A stretch of 40,950 nucleotides of DNA from an uncultured Synergistaceae bacterium (GTDB lineage Bacteria > Synergistota > Synergistia > Synergistales > Aminiphilaceae): the NCBI GenBank assembly GCA_937868015.1, contig CALMLW010000288.1:1-40950 (forward strand), written 5' to 3'. This document shows positions 15,700 through 23,597 of this stretch, in pieces. A program made the translations under genes and the position numbers. Numbering within the stretch: position 1 is the stretch's first letter; every line of letters begins with the position of its first letter. The notes beneath the pieces were generated by a model. The model saw nothing but the letters and a program-made list of their open reading frames with translations, did not search any database and had not been told where the DNA came from.

Positions 15700-17561
15700 T
15701 CTTCGTCCTCCCGATGTCCAGCGATCTCCGCGTCTTCTTCCTCCGACCCCAGCTCCCGACGCACCATCAACACCTCCGCCGGGGCACAGGAGAGGATCTG
15801 CTCCAACGCCGAAGGTTCCGAGGCTTTCGGGGTTGGCAGATTCTCCGGTCCACCGGAGGGCAAGATTTCCCGCACTCGATCCGGGATAAAGGATTGCCAG
15901 GAGGGGGTTTCCCCTTCTTTCTTTTCCTCTTGCTCTCTTTCGCCCTCCGTTCCACCGGGGAAGACGCGACGGTGATCCCTCCAGCGCAACTCCACACTCC
16001 GAAGGCCGAGAAAGAGATGGGCGGCTCGAACCAGGAGAAGACTCCCCTTCCCCCCTCCCAGGGCATGAAACACCAAGGGAAAATCCTCCGGGACATCTAG
16101 TATCAGCCGGTCTTCGTCCCGAAGGGCCCGGAGCCCCAAAAGGGCCGCCCCGATTCCCGGGTCTTGCCTTTCTAGGGCGGCCGCCATCCGCTTCCACCCC
16201 TCCGGAGAGGGGTCTGGCGTCGACGGAGCCTCGGGAAAGGCCTCGCGTTTTTCCTGGGCTGCGACCTCCGGAGTCCCTTCTGAAGGGGGGGGCATGCCCC
16301 CCCCAGGAGCCTCTTCCTGCGGGAGACGGAGGGGCTTTCGTCCCTCGCGCCCTTCGTCGCGGCCCGGGGGGGGTAGACCCTTATCGGATGCGGCGGAGGG
16401 CCTTTCGTTGGATTCTTCTTTTTCCGAAGGAAGCGGAGGACGAGGGGTGGGCCTCTCCTCGCCCTCCGGAGCCCCCCCTGACTCCATGGTGCCCACCAAA
16501 AGGCCCAGCACCACCTCTCCCCGGACCCCGGAGCGGAGACGGGGAAGCCAAGAGGCACAAAATTGCATACCCCTCCACAGGCGCCTCCGGTCCCAGTGGG
16601 GCGCTTCGGCCTCCACAAAGGCCCGCTCCCGGTCAGAAAGGCCCCCTCCTTCCAGGGCCTTCGCGGACCAGGAAGAGACCACCCATAGGTCTTTTAGTAG
16701 GAGAAAGTATCCGTCCAGGAGGCGCTCCAGGGAGGCCCCCCGAGAAAGCATGGCGTGAAACTTCGCCATGGATCCTGCGGGGTCTTTCCGAAGTACGACC
16801 AGAGCCTGTTCCAGCTCGCTGCGGCTCGCCCCCCCTAGAAGGTCATCCACCCCTTCCCGAGAAAGGTGCCCCCGCCCCAGGGCCAGGGCCTGCTCCAGCA
16901 GGGAGAGGGCATCCCGAGCCCCCCCATCGGCCTGGCGGGCGATCTCCCACAGAGCATCCTCATCCCCCGAGGCCCCTTCGGCCCGCAACACCTCCCGGAG
17001 CAGGGCCACCAAGGTATGGCCCTCAAGACGCCGCACGGGGATGTGCTGGCATCGGGACCGGATGGTCACCGGCACCTTGTGGGGTTCCGTGGTGGCCAAA
17101 AGAAACACCACGTGGGGAGGGGGTTCTTCCAAGGTTTTAAGGAGGGCGTTGAAGGCGGGCTCCGTCAACATGTGCACTTCGTCCACGATATAAATCTTAA
17201 ATTTACCAGAAAATGGGGCCAAGCCCACGTGGCTCTTAAGCTCTCGGATTTCGTCGATACCTCGGTTTGACGCCGCGTCGATCTCCAGCACGTCCATGCT
17301 TTCGCCGGAAACAATGGCATGACATTGGGAGCATGCCCCGCAAGGCTCTCCCCCTTCCTGGAGATCCAGACAGTTTAACGCCTTGGCCACTATGCGGGCC
17401 ACGCTGGTTTTGCCACATCCCCGAGGTCCCGAGAACAGGTAAGCGTGCCCCATGCGACGCTCTTCTACGGCGTGCCGCAACACGTCCACCGCTGCAGATT
17501 GGCCGACGACATCAGAGAAACGCTGGGGACGGTATTTTCGGTACAGGGTCAGATAACCCAC
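15696..17561 (-). CDS. dnaX: DNA polymerase III gamma/tau subunit
   Basis: A 621-residue clamp-loader ATPase. The AAA+ module has GPRGCGKTS (Walker A), the four-Cys zinc loop ending in CGACSQCH, VDEVHML (Walker B), LATTEPHKVP and TIRSRCQHI (sensor 1 and SRC motif). Domain III reaches about residue 360. A Pro/Glu-rich linker (about 360-470) leads to a tau-type C-terminal domain. Translation starts at GTG, with GGAGG eight bases upstream. No classical A-AAA-AAG slippage site for a gamma form was found. Its stop overlaps the dnaE start, coupling two partners of the same holoenzyme. Confidence 0.95.
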   Translation of the reverse strand: MGYLTLYRKYRPQRFSDVVGQSAAVDVLRHAVEERRMGHAYLFSGPRGCGKTSVARIVAKALNCLDLQEGGEPCGACSQCHAIVSGESMDVLEIDAASNRGIDEIRELKSHVGLAPFSGKFKIYIVDEVHMLTEPAFNALLKTLEEPPPHVVFLLATTEPHKVPVTIRSRCQHIPVRRLEGHTLVALLREVLRAEGASGDEDALWEIARQADGGARDALSLLEQALALGRGHLSREGVDDLLGGASRSELEQALVVLRKDPAGSMAKFHAMLSRGASLERLLDGYFLLLKDLWVVSSWSAKALEGGGLSDRERAFVEAEAPHWDRRRLWRGMQFCASWLPRLRSGVRGEVVLGLLVGTMESGGAPEGEERPTPRPPLPSEKEESNERPSAASDKGLPPPGRDEGREGRKPLRLPQEEAPGGGMPPPSEGTPEVAAQEKREAFPEAPSTPDPSPEGWKRMAAALERQDPGIGAALLGLRALRDEDRLILDVPEDFPLVFHALGGGKGSLLLVRAAHLFLGLRSVELRWRDHRRVFPGGTEGEREQEEKKEGETPSWQSFIPDRVREILPSGGPENLPTPKASEPSALEQILSCAPAEVLMVRRELGSEEEDAEIAGHREDEE

Positions 17562-17639
17562 GGCGTGGGCCTCCTTTGCGCCGCAAAAAAATAACCGGAA
17601 AGGGGTTCTCGGACTCCGGCCGATCTGCGACCTGGGGCC

Positions 17640-17668
17640 ATTATGGCAGGATACCCCTCGGGAAGCAA
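17640..17668 (-). promoter_or_regulatory. Promoter for the dnaX-dnaE-mtrB-pyk-nfo set
   Basis: On the minus strand TTGCTT (complement of 17663-17668) and CATAAT (complement of 17640-17645) are 17 bases apart. They lie about 80 bases before the dnaX GTG and just after the upstream gene's terminator. Confidence 0.65.
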
Positions 17669-17697
17669 TTTTCCCACGATGTTCTTCCCTTCAGCAC

Positions 17698-17730
17698 AAA
17701 AAAACCATGCCGAGCCCTTGCCCGGCATGG
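17698..17730 (-). terminator. Rho-independent terminator after M48 protease gene
   Basis: On the minus strand CCATGCCG (complement of 17723-17730) pairs with CGGCATGG (complement of 17705-17712) and is followed by seven T (17698-17704). It lies about 75 bases beyond the protease stop. Confidence 0.9.
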
Positions 17731-17805
17731 GAGCACAGTAGAAGGCAACTTTTAATCGCCATCCTCGCTCTCCCCGGAGATAGGGGGAGTCCTCCGGATG
17801 GAGAT

Positions 17806-18903
17806 CTATTTTAAGTACTGACCCAAGGGGTGTTTACGGCGGGCCCCGTCAAGGACTCGTACGATCGCCTGGCGAAAGTCCTTGAGCGACGAGCTCCCTG
17901 GCGGAAGGGGTTCGCCCAGCAGACGCACTTGACCGAGGCGCAAAAAGCTCCCCTGGGGATGGGAGACCACCTCTAGATCCGCCGGGGGAAGCTCTAGCTG
18001 CAGTGCTCCGTCCAGGGCGTCCGTCAGGGATCGTCGGTCGGCGGAGGACCACTCCTGGGCTGGACAACGCCACACCTCGTCTCCATCTACCCGCAGAATC
18101 CACCAGGTCCCTTCTTGTTCTCCCCGCACCCGCAGGAGGTTCAGAGGGCCCTTCCGGTGCAGGGGCCACCGGAGGTCTCTCATGGTCTCGATGATGTAGT
18201 TGACGCGATCCATGGTATCGGGGTGATCCTGGTAGACTCCGGGATCCAAATAGGGGTGTTTGAGGCGCTCTTCCTCCAGCCGTTCCAAGAGCGTCACCAT
18301 GGCCGCTGGATCGTACTCTCCCTTTCGGAGCAGGTCGAGTCCTTGGCGATCGGCCTCTTCTTCCAGGTCTTGGCTGTAGTTGCCCATGATGGCGACCTGA
18401 ACCAGGTTCGCCAAGACCATGGCGGCGACTTCTCCCCGGCTTGCCACCGCCACCAGGAGCGACAGCAAGGACAGCCGGGAGTTCCGGGCAGATTGGATCA
18501 TGCCATGCTTCCTGTCGGTGTGCACCAGCTCATGGGCCAAGACCCCCGCGAGCTCCGCGTCGCTACGGACGAAATCCAGCATGGACTCGGTGACGTAGAC
18601 GATACCCCCCGGAAGGGCGAAGGCATTGGGCCGCCGATCTCCGGAAAGGGAGATGCAACGGATCTCGAAGGGAAGGTCACGGGTCAAGAAGGGGGTGAGG
18701 CGCTTTCCCACCATCGCCAGCCTGGCGAGCACCGCTGGATTCCCCACACGCTGGCCCGAGGCGTCGACGGTCTCAGCGATCTTGCACCCGAAGGCAATCT
18801 CTTTTTCATCGTCGGAGGTGAGGGCCTCGGCCCACGACCCCCAAAGTAGGCAGAGCAAAAGGGCGGCCATGACCCGGCGGCCCCGGCCTCCCCATTTTCT
18901 CAA
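17806..18903 (-). CDS. Exported M48-family zinc metalloprotease
   Basis: A 365-residue protein with an N-terminal signal peptide (basic start, hydrophobic 11-25, cleavage near AEA). The zinc site is HELVH in VLAHELVHTDRKH, the third ligand lies in the EEEADRQGLDLL segment, and NAFALPGGIVYV precedes it, all typical of M48 peptidases such as BepA and LoiP that act in envelope protein quality control. The ~140-residue C-terminal part is unassigned. A TTG start at 18903 is used because it leaves a full signal peptide; an ATG at 18870 is an alternative, and neither has an ideal ribosome site. It is last in its set, after the FlgN-like gene. Confidence 0.85.
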   Translation of the reverse strand: MRKWGGRGRRVMAALLLCLLWGSWAEALTSDDEKEIAFGCKIAETVDASGQRVGNPAVLARLAMVGKRLTPFLTRDLPFEIRCISLSGDRRPNAFALPGGIVYVTESMLDFVRSDAELAGVLAHELVHTDRKHGMIQSARNSRLSLLSLLVAVASRGEVAAMVLANLVQVAIMGNYSQDLEEEADRQGLDLLRKGEYDPAAMVTLLERLEEERLKHPYLDPGVYQDHPDTMDRVNYIIETMRDLRWPLHRKGPLNLLRVRGEQEGTWWILRVDGDEVWRCPAQEWSSADRRSLTDALDGALQLELPPADLEVVSHPQGSFLRLGQVRLLGEPLPPGSSSLKDFRQAIVRVLDGARRKHPLGQYLK

Positions 18904-18930
18904 AACGACGCCCCCAAAAGATCGCCCTCT

Positions 18931-19401
18931 CTAGGGAGCAGAGCTCGCTCCCCCCGTCCGGGCATAGGTCTTAAAGGCTTCTTTCCCCTTCTGGAACTGG
19001 CGCATCCGGGCCCGCAGAGCCTCTAGGTGGGCTTCAAGGGTCGCCTGCACCGCCCTCTCTCGCTCCAGGGTCCTCCGGGCCACCTCTCGAAGGTTCTCCA
19101 CCAAAACGGAGATTTCCTGGTACGAATTATGTCCCATCTTCCGAGCCAGGGTGTCCCAGAACTCCGCACTCTCCCGTCCTCCGTCCACCTCCAGGAGCAC
19201 CGCACAGGACCTCCAGGACTCCTGAAGAGTCTCCTGCTCGGAAATGAGGGCTTGTTTTTCCTGCAACGCCCGCAACAGCCCCTCCCAGTCTTCCGTCTGG
19301 ATGGAGAGCTCTTCCTCGGCCACTTTGGACTCGAGCCGGTCGTAGAGGGCAAGCTCCCGGGTCAAGAGGCCTTTCAGGCGCTCTTTAAGATCAACCAGCA
19401 A
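18931..19401 (-). CDS. FlgN-like flagellar export chaperone
   Basis: A 156-residue, almost wholly helical, charged protein with the FlgN pattern: MLVDLKERLKGLLTREL followed by long amphipathic helices. FlgN chaperones the hook-filament junction proteins FlgK and FlgL. The assignment rests on length, helical pattern and its overlap with fliS; FlgN sequences are poorly conserved, so another coiled-coil export protein is possible. Its start lies within the last codons of fliS (4 codons overlap). Confidence 0.6.
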   Translation of the reverse strand: MLVDLKERLKGLLTRELALYDRLESKVAEEELSIQTEDWEGLLRALQEKQALISEQETLQESWRSCAVLLEVDGGRESAEFWDTLARKMGHNSYQEISVLVENLREVARRTLERERAVQATLEAHLEALRARMRQFQKGKEAFKTYARTGGASSAP

Positions 19402-19894
19402 CGTTCAACCCTCCGTGCAGCAAAGGACGTCCCCCTGCCGCCACCATGTTCACGGCCTTCGGCCCGGGGACCGCCTCCTGGGGTAACGCCATCGGTTCTT
19501 CTTCTTCGGCGTGAAGCTTATCGGCGACCTCCTGCCAGGTCTGACGCAACTCCTGTAACATGGTCCGCACGGTCACCAGGCGGTCCATATCTTTTTGTAC
19601 GTTGGCGTGAACGAGCTCGTAGTACAGGAAGTCATAGAGGTTCATGAGCTGCTTCGCCACGTCGCCTCCCACTTCCACGTTGAGGGTCACCATGAGCTCC
19701 CGCACCACCGACTGGGCCCGCTGAAGGGCCTCGTTGGTCTCCTCCACGTTCCCTCGCCTCATGGCCTCCTCGCCCATCTTACACGCCTGAATGCCGATAT
19801 CGTAGGTGATGAGGAGCAACTGCTCCCGGGACGCGGTTTTGATCTGGTTTATTCTATAGGTTTCCTGGGCATGCCGGACCTGTTTGTCGTCCAT
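19391..19894 (-). CDS. fliS: Flagellar protein FliS, flagellin chaperone
   Basis: FliS binds the flagellin C-terminus and prevents premature polymerisation. The four-helix core matches the family: YRINQIKTASREQLLLITYDIGIQ, then a helix rich in EALQRAQSVVREL and NLYDFLYYELVHANV. The ATG at 19894 is chosen over a GTG six codons earlier because GGAGGGG precedes it and FliS usually begins just before the YxxNQI region. At 167 residues it is longer than the usual ~130; the extra is a low-complexity Pro/Ala/Gly tail from about residue 130. It overlaps the FlgN-like gene; no other flagellar gene is in the window. Confidence 0.92.
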   Translation of the reverse strand: MDDKQVRHAQETYRINQIKTASREQLLLITYDIGIQACKMGEEAMRRGNVEETNEALQRAQSVVRELMVTLNVEVGGDVAKQLMNLYDFLYYELVHANVQKDMDRLVTVRTMLQELRQTWQEVADKLHAEEEEPMALPQEAVPGPKAVNMVAAGGRPLLHGGLNVAG

Positions 19895-19954
19895 ATTCTC
19901 CCCTCCCCCCACGCTCCAGTATCGGCACTCGGCCCCCGAGACATGATCTCCCGG

Positions 19955-20413
19955 TCAGCGGTCCTCTTCTTTTTCGCCGTCCGTCAGGATGCGTTTGAGA
20001 AGGTCCCCCCGGTTTACCGCCCCCACGAGCACTCCGTCTCGCACCACAGGGCTTCGCCGGGCATTTTTCGATATCATGGCCATGGCCACGGAAAAGTCGC
20101 TGTCATCTTCTTTGAAGACCGTCACGGCGGTGTTCATGTACTTCGACACGGGCTCTCGGCCGATGCGCCGGAGCCGCGCCTGGAATTGACCGATGTCGGG
20201 TATGGTCGAGGCATTGGAGAGATACTCAAAGTAGCCCGGCAAGGCCGCCCGGACGATGTCTTCTTCGCTCACGAAGCCCAGGACACGCCCTTCATCGTCC
20301 ACCACGGGCACCCCCGAAAGGCGATGACGAGTGAGGATCTCCACCACCACCCCCACCGCCATATCCCCCGTCACCGCCGTCAAATCCCGATCTATGACGT
20401 CTCCGATCTGCAT
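19955..20413 (-). CDS. Two-CBS-domain protein
   Basis: A 152-residue protein made of a tandem CBS pair (Bateman module). The first repeat has GVVVEILTRHRLSGVPVVDDEGRVLGFVSEEDIV, the second begins near YMNTAVTVFKEDDS and ends GAVNRGDLLKRIL. Such modules bind adenine nucleotides, SAM or c-di-AMP and act as sensors for partner proteins. There is no fused enzyme domain, so the partner is likely encoded nearby. It begins 23 bases after the PfkB-like gene and may act with it. The bound ligand cannot be read from the sequence. Confidence 0.88.
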   Translation of the reverse strand: MQIGDVIDRDLTAVTGDMAVGVVVEILTRHRLSGVPVVDDEGRVLGFVSEEDIVRAALPGYFEYLSNASTIPDIGQFQARLRRIGREPVSKYMNTAVTVFKEDDSDFSVAMAMISKNARRSPVVRDGVLVGAVNRGDLLKRILTDGEKEEDR

Positions 20414-20436
20414 GGATCACGCCCCCCCATCCGACT

Positions 20437-21372
20437 TCAGGCCAATTTTTCCAGGTGGACCTGGTCCATGATCGCCTCGACTTCTCGACGACCCCGAACG
20501 CCCTTTTCCACGTGGAAAGAGTCCTCTTGGGCACAGGCCATGGCAAAGCGCAGGGTCTCATCCACCGGCATACGCTCCGCCCGGGCCACCACCAGCCCCG
20601 CCATGAGGGCCTCGCTGGACCCAAAGAGGGACACCACGCCCTTGCGGTCCATCTCCGCGAGAAAGACCCCCTGGGGGGTGTGGAAGACGTAACCGTAGGT
20701 TCGATAGGAGGTCAGGGCGTAATCCACCCCCTTTTCATGGACCCGGGAGACGATCTCAATGATTTTGTCCAGGGAGGTGGTGGCGATACCTGCCACTCGG
20801 GACATGTACCGGTGATCCACTTTCACCACGGTGGGCACCGCCTCCAGCACCGCCATGAGGGCCGGGCCCTCGGCATCCACAAAGGTGGCGATGTTTCGAT
20901 CTTTGGCTCTATTGACCAGGTCTCGGTAGATATCCTGGGGCACTCCGGGGGGCAGCGACCCCCCCAAACATACCATGGAACAACGATGGAGCATGCGCTC
21001 GTAGTTGGAGAAAAAGCGAGCCAAGGCCTCTTCGGGGATGTAGGGGCCGAGTTCCGCCAGCCCAGTTTCGATATGTCCGATTTCATCCACGATATAAACG
21101 TTCGTACGGGTCTCCCCCGACACGTGGACGAAGTTCGTGGTGATGTGCGCCCGGCGGAGCGCGTCTCGGACGTACTCGCCGTTGAACCCCGCCAGAAAGC
21201 CCATGGCGGCGTTTTCGTAGCCCAGCTGCTGCAATGTCATGGATACGTTGATCCCCCGGCCTCCGGGGGTCCGTTCCACCCGTCGATCCGATCGGAACCA
21301 CCCGCCGGGATGGAATTCCGGCAGCAAATATCCTTCGTCCACGGCGGGATTAAGGGTTACGGTAACAATCAT
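20437..21372 (-). CDS. PfkB-family protein, probable pseudokinase
   Basis: A 311-residue ribokinase/PfkB fold protein closest in pattern to 1-phosphofructokinase and tagatose-6-phosphate kinase: MIVTVTLNPAVDEGY, PGGRGINVSMTLQQLG and LGGSLPPGVPQDIY. The catalytic GAGD motif reads GSSE (residues 251-254), so the base Asp is Glu. The usual KPNxxE magnesium segment reads KVDHRYM and has lost Asn and Glu. The sugar-binding face is kept while the ATP/Mg side is not, which suggests a sensor or structural protein; an altered kinase is possible. The ATG at 21372 is chosen because GGAGG lies eight bases upstream. Confidence 0.8.
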   Translation of the reverse strand: MIVTVTLNPAVDEGYLLPEFHPGGWFRSDRRVERTPGGRGINVSMTLQQLGYENAAMGFLAGFNGEYVRDALRRAHITTNFVHVSGETRTNVYIVDEIGHIETGLAELGPYIPEEALARFFSNYERMLHRCSMVCLGGSLPPGVPQDIYRDLVNRAKDRNIATFVDAEGPALMAVLEAVPTVVKVDHRYMSRVAGIATTSLDKIIEIVSRVHEKGVDYALTSYRTYGYVFHTPQGVFLAEMDRKGVVSLFGSSEALMAGLVVARAERMPVDETLRFAMACAQEDSFHVEKGVRGRREVEAIMDQVHLEKLA

Positions 21373-21445
21373 GGAGCCCACCTCCTCACGAAATCGACCA
21401 CGACCCTAGGAAGGGCGCGATCCCCCCCTCGGCCCCCAAAGGGTC

Positions 21446-21472
21446 GGGGGCGCTCCAAAAACAAGCGCCCCC
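21446..21472 (-). terminator. Hairpin after trxB
   Basis: A perfect 9-base GC-rich stem (21446-21454 with 21464-21472) with an A-rich 9-base loop. It lies directly after the trxB stop and before the PfkB-like gene. There is no T tract, so it may be a weak terminator or a 3'-end stabiliser. Confidence 0.5.
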
Positions 21473-21479
21473 TCAAGGG

Positions 21480-22664
21480 TTAGCAGAAATCCTGAACTTC
21501 TTTCAGGGAAGAGACCGCCGCTTTCTTTACCACCACACCCTTGTTAAGCTCCACCAGGGCCGGAAGGATGGCAAGTCCCAGGTGTTCCACCATGCGGGCG
21601 TTTTTGTAGCCATCCACCAGGGCGATCTTTTTCCCCGAGGTGGCGCACCACTCCTCCACGGCCCCCGTCAGGCGCACCTGAGGTTCGTCCACGCTCGAGG
21701 TGAAGAGGGCCACCACGCGCTCGGGGTCCAGCAAGGTGCTCCTCAGGTGGAGCTGCTCGGAGATATACCCGTAGGCGGCCATGGCGGCCACGGCGCCGTC
21801 GCTGGCGGCGGTGATGACCTGGCGCAGGAACTTATCCCGCACGTCCCCGGCGGCGAAGATCCCCTCTACGGAGGTCTCCATCCGGTCGTTGGTCTCGATC
21901 CACCCCGCTTTGTTCACCGCCACGAGGCCCTTGAGTGGTTCGTCGTTGGGGACGCTCCCCACGAAGACGAAGACCCCCGCCACGGGGAGTTCGCTCTTCT
22001 CCCCGGTTTTGACGTTTTTGATCACCAGCTTCTCCACCATGTCGCCGCCTTCGATGGCCTCCACCACGCTGTTCCACACGGGCTCAATCTTGGGGTTGGC
22101 GAGGGCCCTCTCCACCGCCACGCGGTCCGCCCGGAAGGAGTCTCGACGGTGCACGATATAGACTTTTTCGGCAAATTGGGTCAGATAGCAGGCCTCTTCC
22201 ACGGCGGAATTTCCGCCTCCGAGCACGGCGATGGTCTCCCCTTCAAAGAACGCCCCGTCGCACACCGCGCAGTAGCTCACCCCCCGGCCGGTGAATTCCG
22301 CCTCCCCAGGGCATCCCATCTTCTTGTAGCTCGCCCCCGTGGCCAGGATCACGGCCTCGGCCTCGATATCTCCCTCTTCGGTGACCACCACCTTGGCACC
22401 GTCGCGAAGCTCCACCTTTCGCACCGAGGAATCTCGGAATTCCGTGCCAAACTTGACCGCGTGCTTACGGAAGGTCTCCGCCAGCTCCGGGCCGCTGGCG
22501 TGTTCCACGCCGGGCCAGTTCTCGATCTCGTCGGTGACGTTGATCTGCCCCCCGGGGACTCCCTTCTCCAGGAGCAACACGTCCAACCCCGCCCGCTTGC
22601 CGTAAATCGCCGCCGTCAATCCCGCAGGCCCCGCGCCGATGATGACCAGTTGCCGTTTTTCCAC
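21480..22664 (-). CDS. trxB: Thioredoxin reductase with thioredoxin-like C-terminal domain
   Basis: A 394-residue FAD/NADPH disulfide reductase. The FAD loop is IIGAGPAGLTAA, the redox pair is CAVC (132-135), the NADPH site is LGGGNSAVEEA with HRRDSFRA, and the late FAD motif is GIFAAGDVRDK. Classical TrxB (about 310 residues) ends near residue 306. The remaining ~88 residues resemble a thioredoxin fold with a cis-Pro-like LPAL but no CxxC; the tail has one internal Cys (C340) and ends in a terminal Cys (C394). GTG at 22664 is chosen because AAGGAGG lies eight bases upstream. It follows prmC by 14 bases. Confidence 0.93.
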   Translation of the reverse strand: MEKRQLVIIGAGPAGLTAAIYGKRAGLDVLLLEKGVPGGQINVTDEIENWPGVEHASGPELAETFRKHAVKFGTEFRDSSVRKVELRDGAKVVVTEEGDIEAEAVILATGASYKKMGCPGEAEFTGRGVSYCAVCDGAFFEGETIAVLGGGNSAVEEACYLTQFAEKVYIVHRRDSFRADRVAVERALANPKIEPVWNSVVEAIEGGDMVEKLVIKNVKTGEKSELPVAGVFVFVGSVPNDEPLKGLVAVNKAGWIETNDRMETSVEGIFAAGDVRDKFLRQVITAASDGAVAAMAAYGYISEQLHLRSTLLDPERVVALFTSSVDEPQVRLTGAVEEWCATSGKKIALVDGYKNARMVEHLGLAILPALVELNKGVVVKKAAVSSLKEVQDFC

Positions 22665-22678
22665 TTCGTTTTCCTCCT

Positions 22679-23590
22679 TCACGTTCGACTCTCTCCGGCC
22701 CCCTGGAGCCGCAGGGAAGAGCTCCCGGGCCTATTGTACGCCACCGGGGAGGTTTTTTTCCACACCACTCCCCGCACCTCGCCTTTCAAATCGTAAAAGA
22801 AACGCTGCCACCGCAAAGATGCCCCCCCGTGGTCTCGCAGCCACGCCGCTTGGGCCTCGTCTCCCACTTCCACCGCCAGGTATCCTCCCTCCTTCAGCAC
22901 GGTGGAAGCCCAGGGGCAGATCATGCGGTAGAAATCCATTCCGTCGTCGCCCCCGTCCAGAGCTTCTGCGGGCTCGAAGCGCCCCACCTCGGGCATCAAT
23001 CCCGCCAGACGGAGGGAGGGGATGTACGGGGGGTTGCTCACCACCAGGTCCACAACCCCGGGGGCAAGGGAAAGATCCTCTGGCGCCTTCCCGTGGACCA
23101 GGTCGACCCGGCCGAGCACCCCCAGGGAACGCAGGTTCCGCCGCGCCCAAACCAGGGCCCGAGGCGAGGCCTCCACCGCCACCCCTCGACTGGCGGGACG
23201 CTCCAGGGCCAACGTGGCCGCAAGGCATCCGCTTCCCGTACCCCAATCGACGAAAAGGCCCCCGGGAAAGACCCCGAGGACCGTTTCCATGAGGGCCTCC
23301 GTGTCATCCCGAGGGATCAAGCATCCAGGGCCCACAGCAAAGTTCCGTCCCCAAAAGCCCTTCTCTCCCAGAATGTAGGCCATGGGCTCCCGGGAGGCCC
23401 GTCGGGACAGAAGCTCCCGAAAGCGATCCTCCTCCGAAGGAGATAGGAGCCCTTCCGGGTGCGCCAGGATATGGGCCCAGGGTCGGTAAAGCACCTCTTC
23501 CAGCAAAAGGTCCACGTCCCGCTGGGGGTCCACCACCCCGGCGGCGGCGAGGATCTCCGCCCCCCAGCGCCGTCCTTCGTCTACCCGCAC
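22679..23590 (-). CDS. prmC: Release factor glutamine methyltransferase
   Basis: A 303-residue PrmC/HemK that methylates the Gln of the GGQ motif in release factors using SAM. It has an N-terminal helical domain, REPMAYILGEKGFWG, the SAM loop FVDWGTGSGCLAATLA and the catalytic NPPY in VVSNPPYIPS. The start is GTG, seven bases beyond the prfA stop, with only a weak ribosome site, so translation probably depends on coupling. The C-terminal ~25 residues, rich in Ser and Arg, extend past the usual end and overlap the trxB ribosome site. The prfA-prmC order matches its substrate. Confidence 0.95.
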   Translation of the reverse strand: MRVDEGRRWGAEILAAAGVVDPQRDVDLLLEEVLYRPWAHILAHPEGLLSPSEEDRFRELLSRRASREPMAYILGEKGFWGRNFAVGPGCLIPRDDTEALMETVLGVFPGGLFVDWGTGSGCLAATLALERPASRGVAVEASPRALVWARRNLRSLGVLGRVDLVHGKAPEDLSLAPGVVDLVVSNPPYIPSLRLAGLMPEVGRFEPAEALDGGDDGMDFYRMICPWASTVLKEGGYLAVEVGDEAQAAWLRDHGGASLRWQRFFYDLKGEVRGVVWKKTSPVAYNRPGSSSLRLQGAGESRT

Positions 23591-23597
23591 GGCACCG

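Noticed and set aside
15700-16197. A long N-terminal extension of DnaE inside dnaX.
   Set aside because: The extension is low-complexity Gly/Arg/Pro, lies fully within dnaX, and the PHP domain starts immediately after the ATG at 15699.
15696-17561. A programmed frameshift in dnaX giving a gamma form.
   Set aside because: The only A-rich candidate (near 16420, GGAAAAAGAAG on the minus strand) does not fit the X-XXY-YYZ register, and no long A run occurs.
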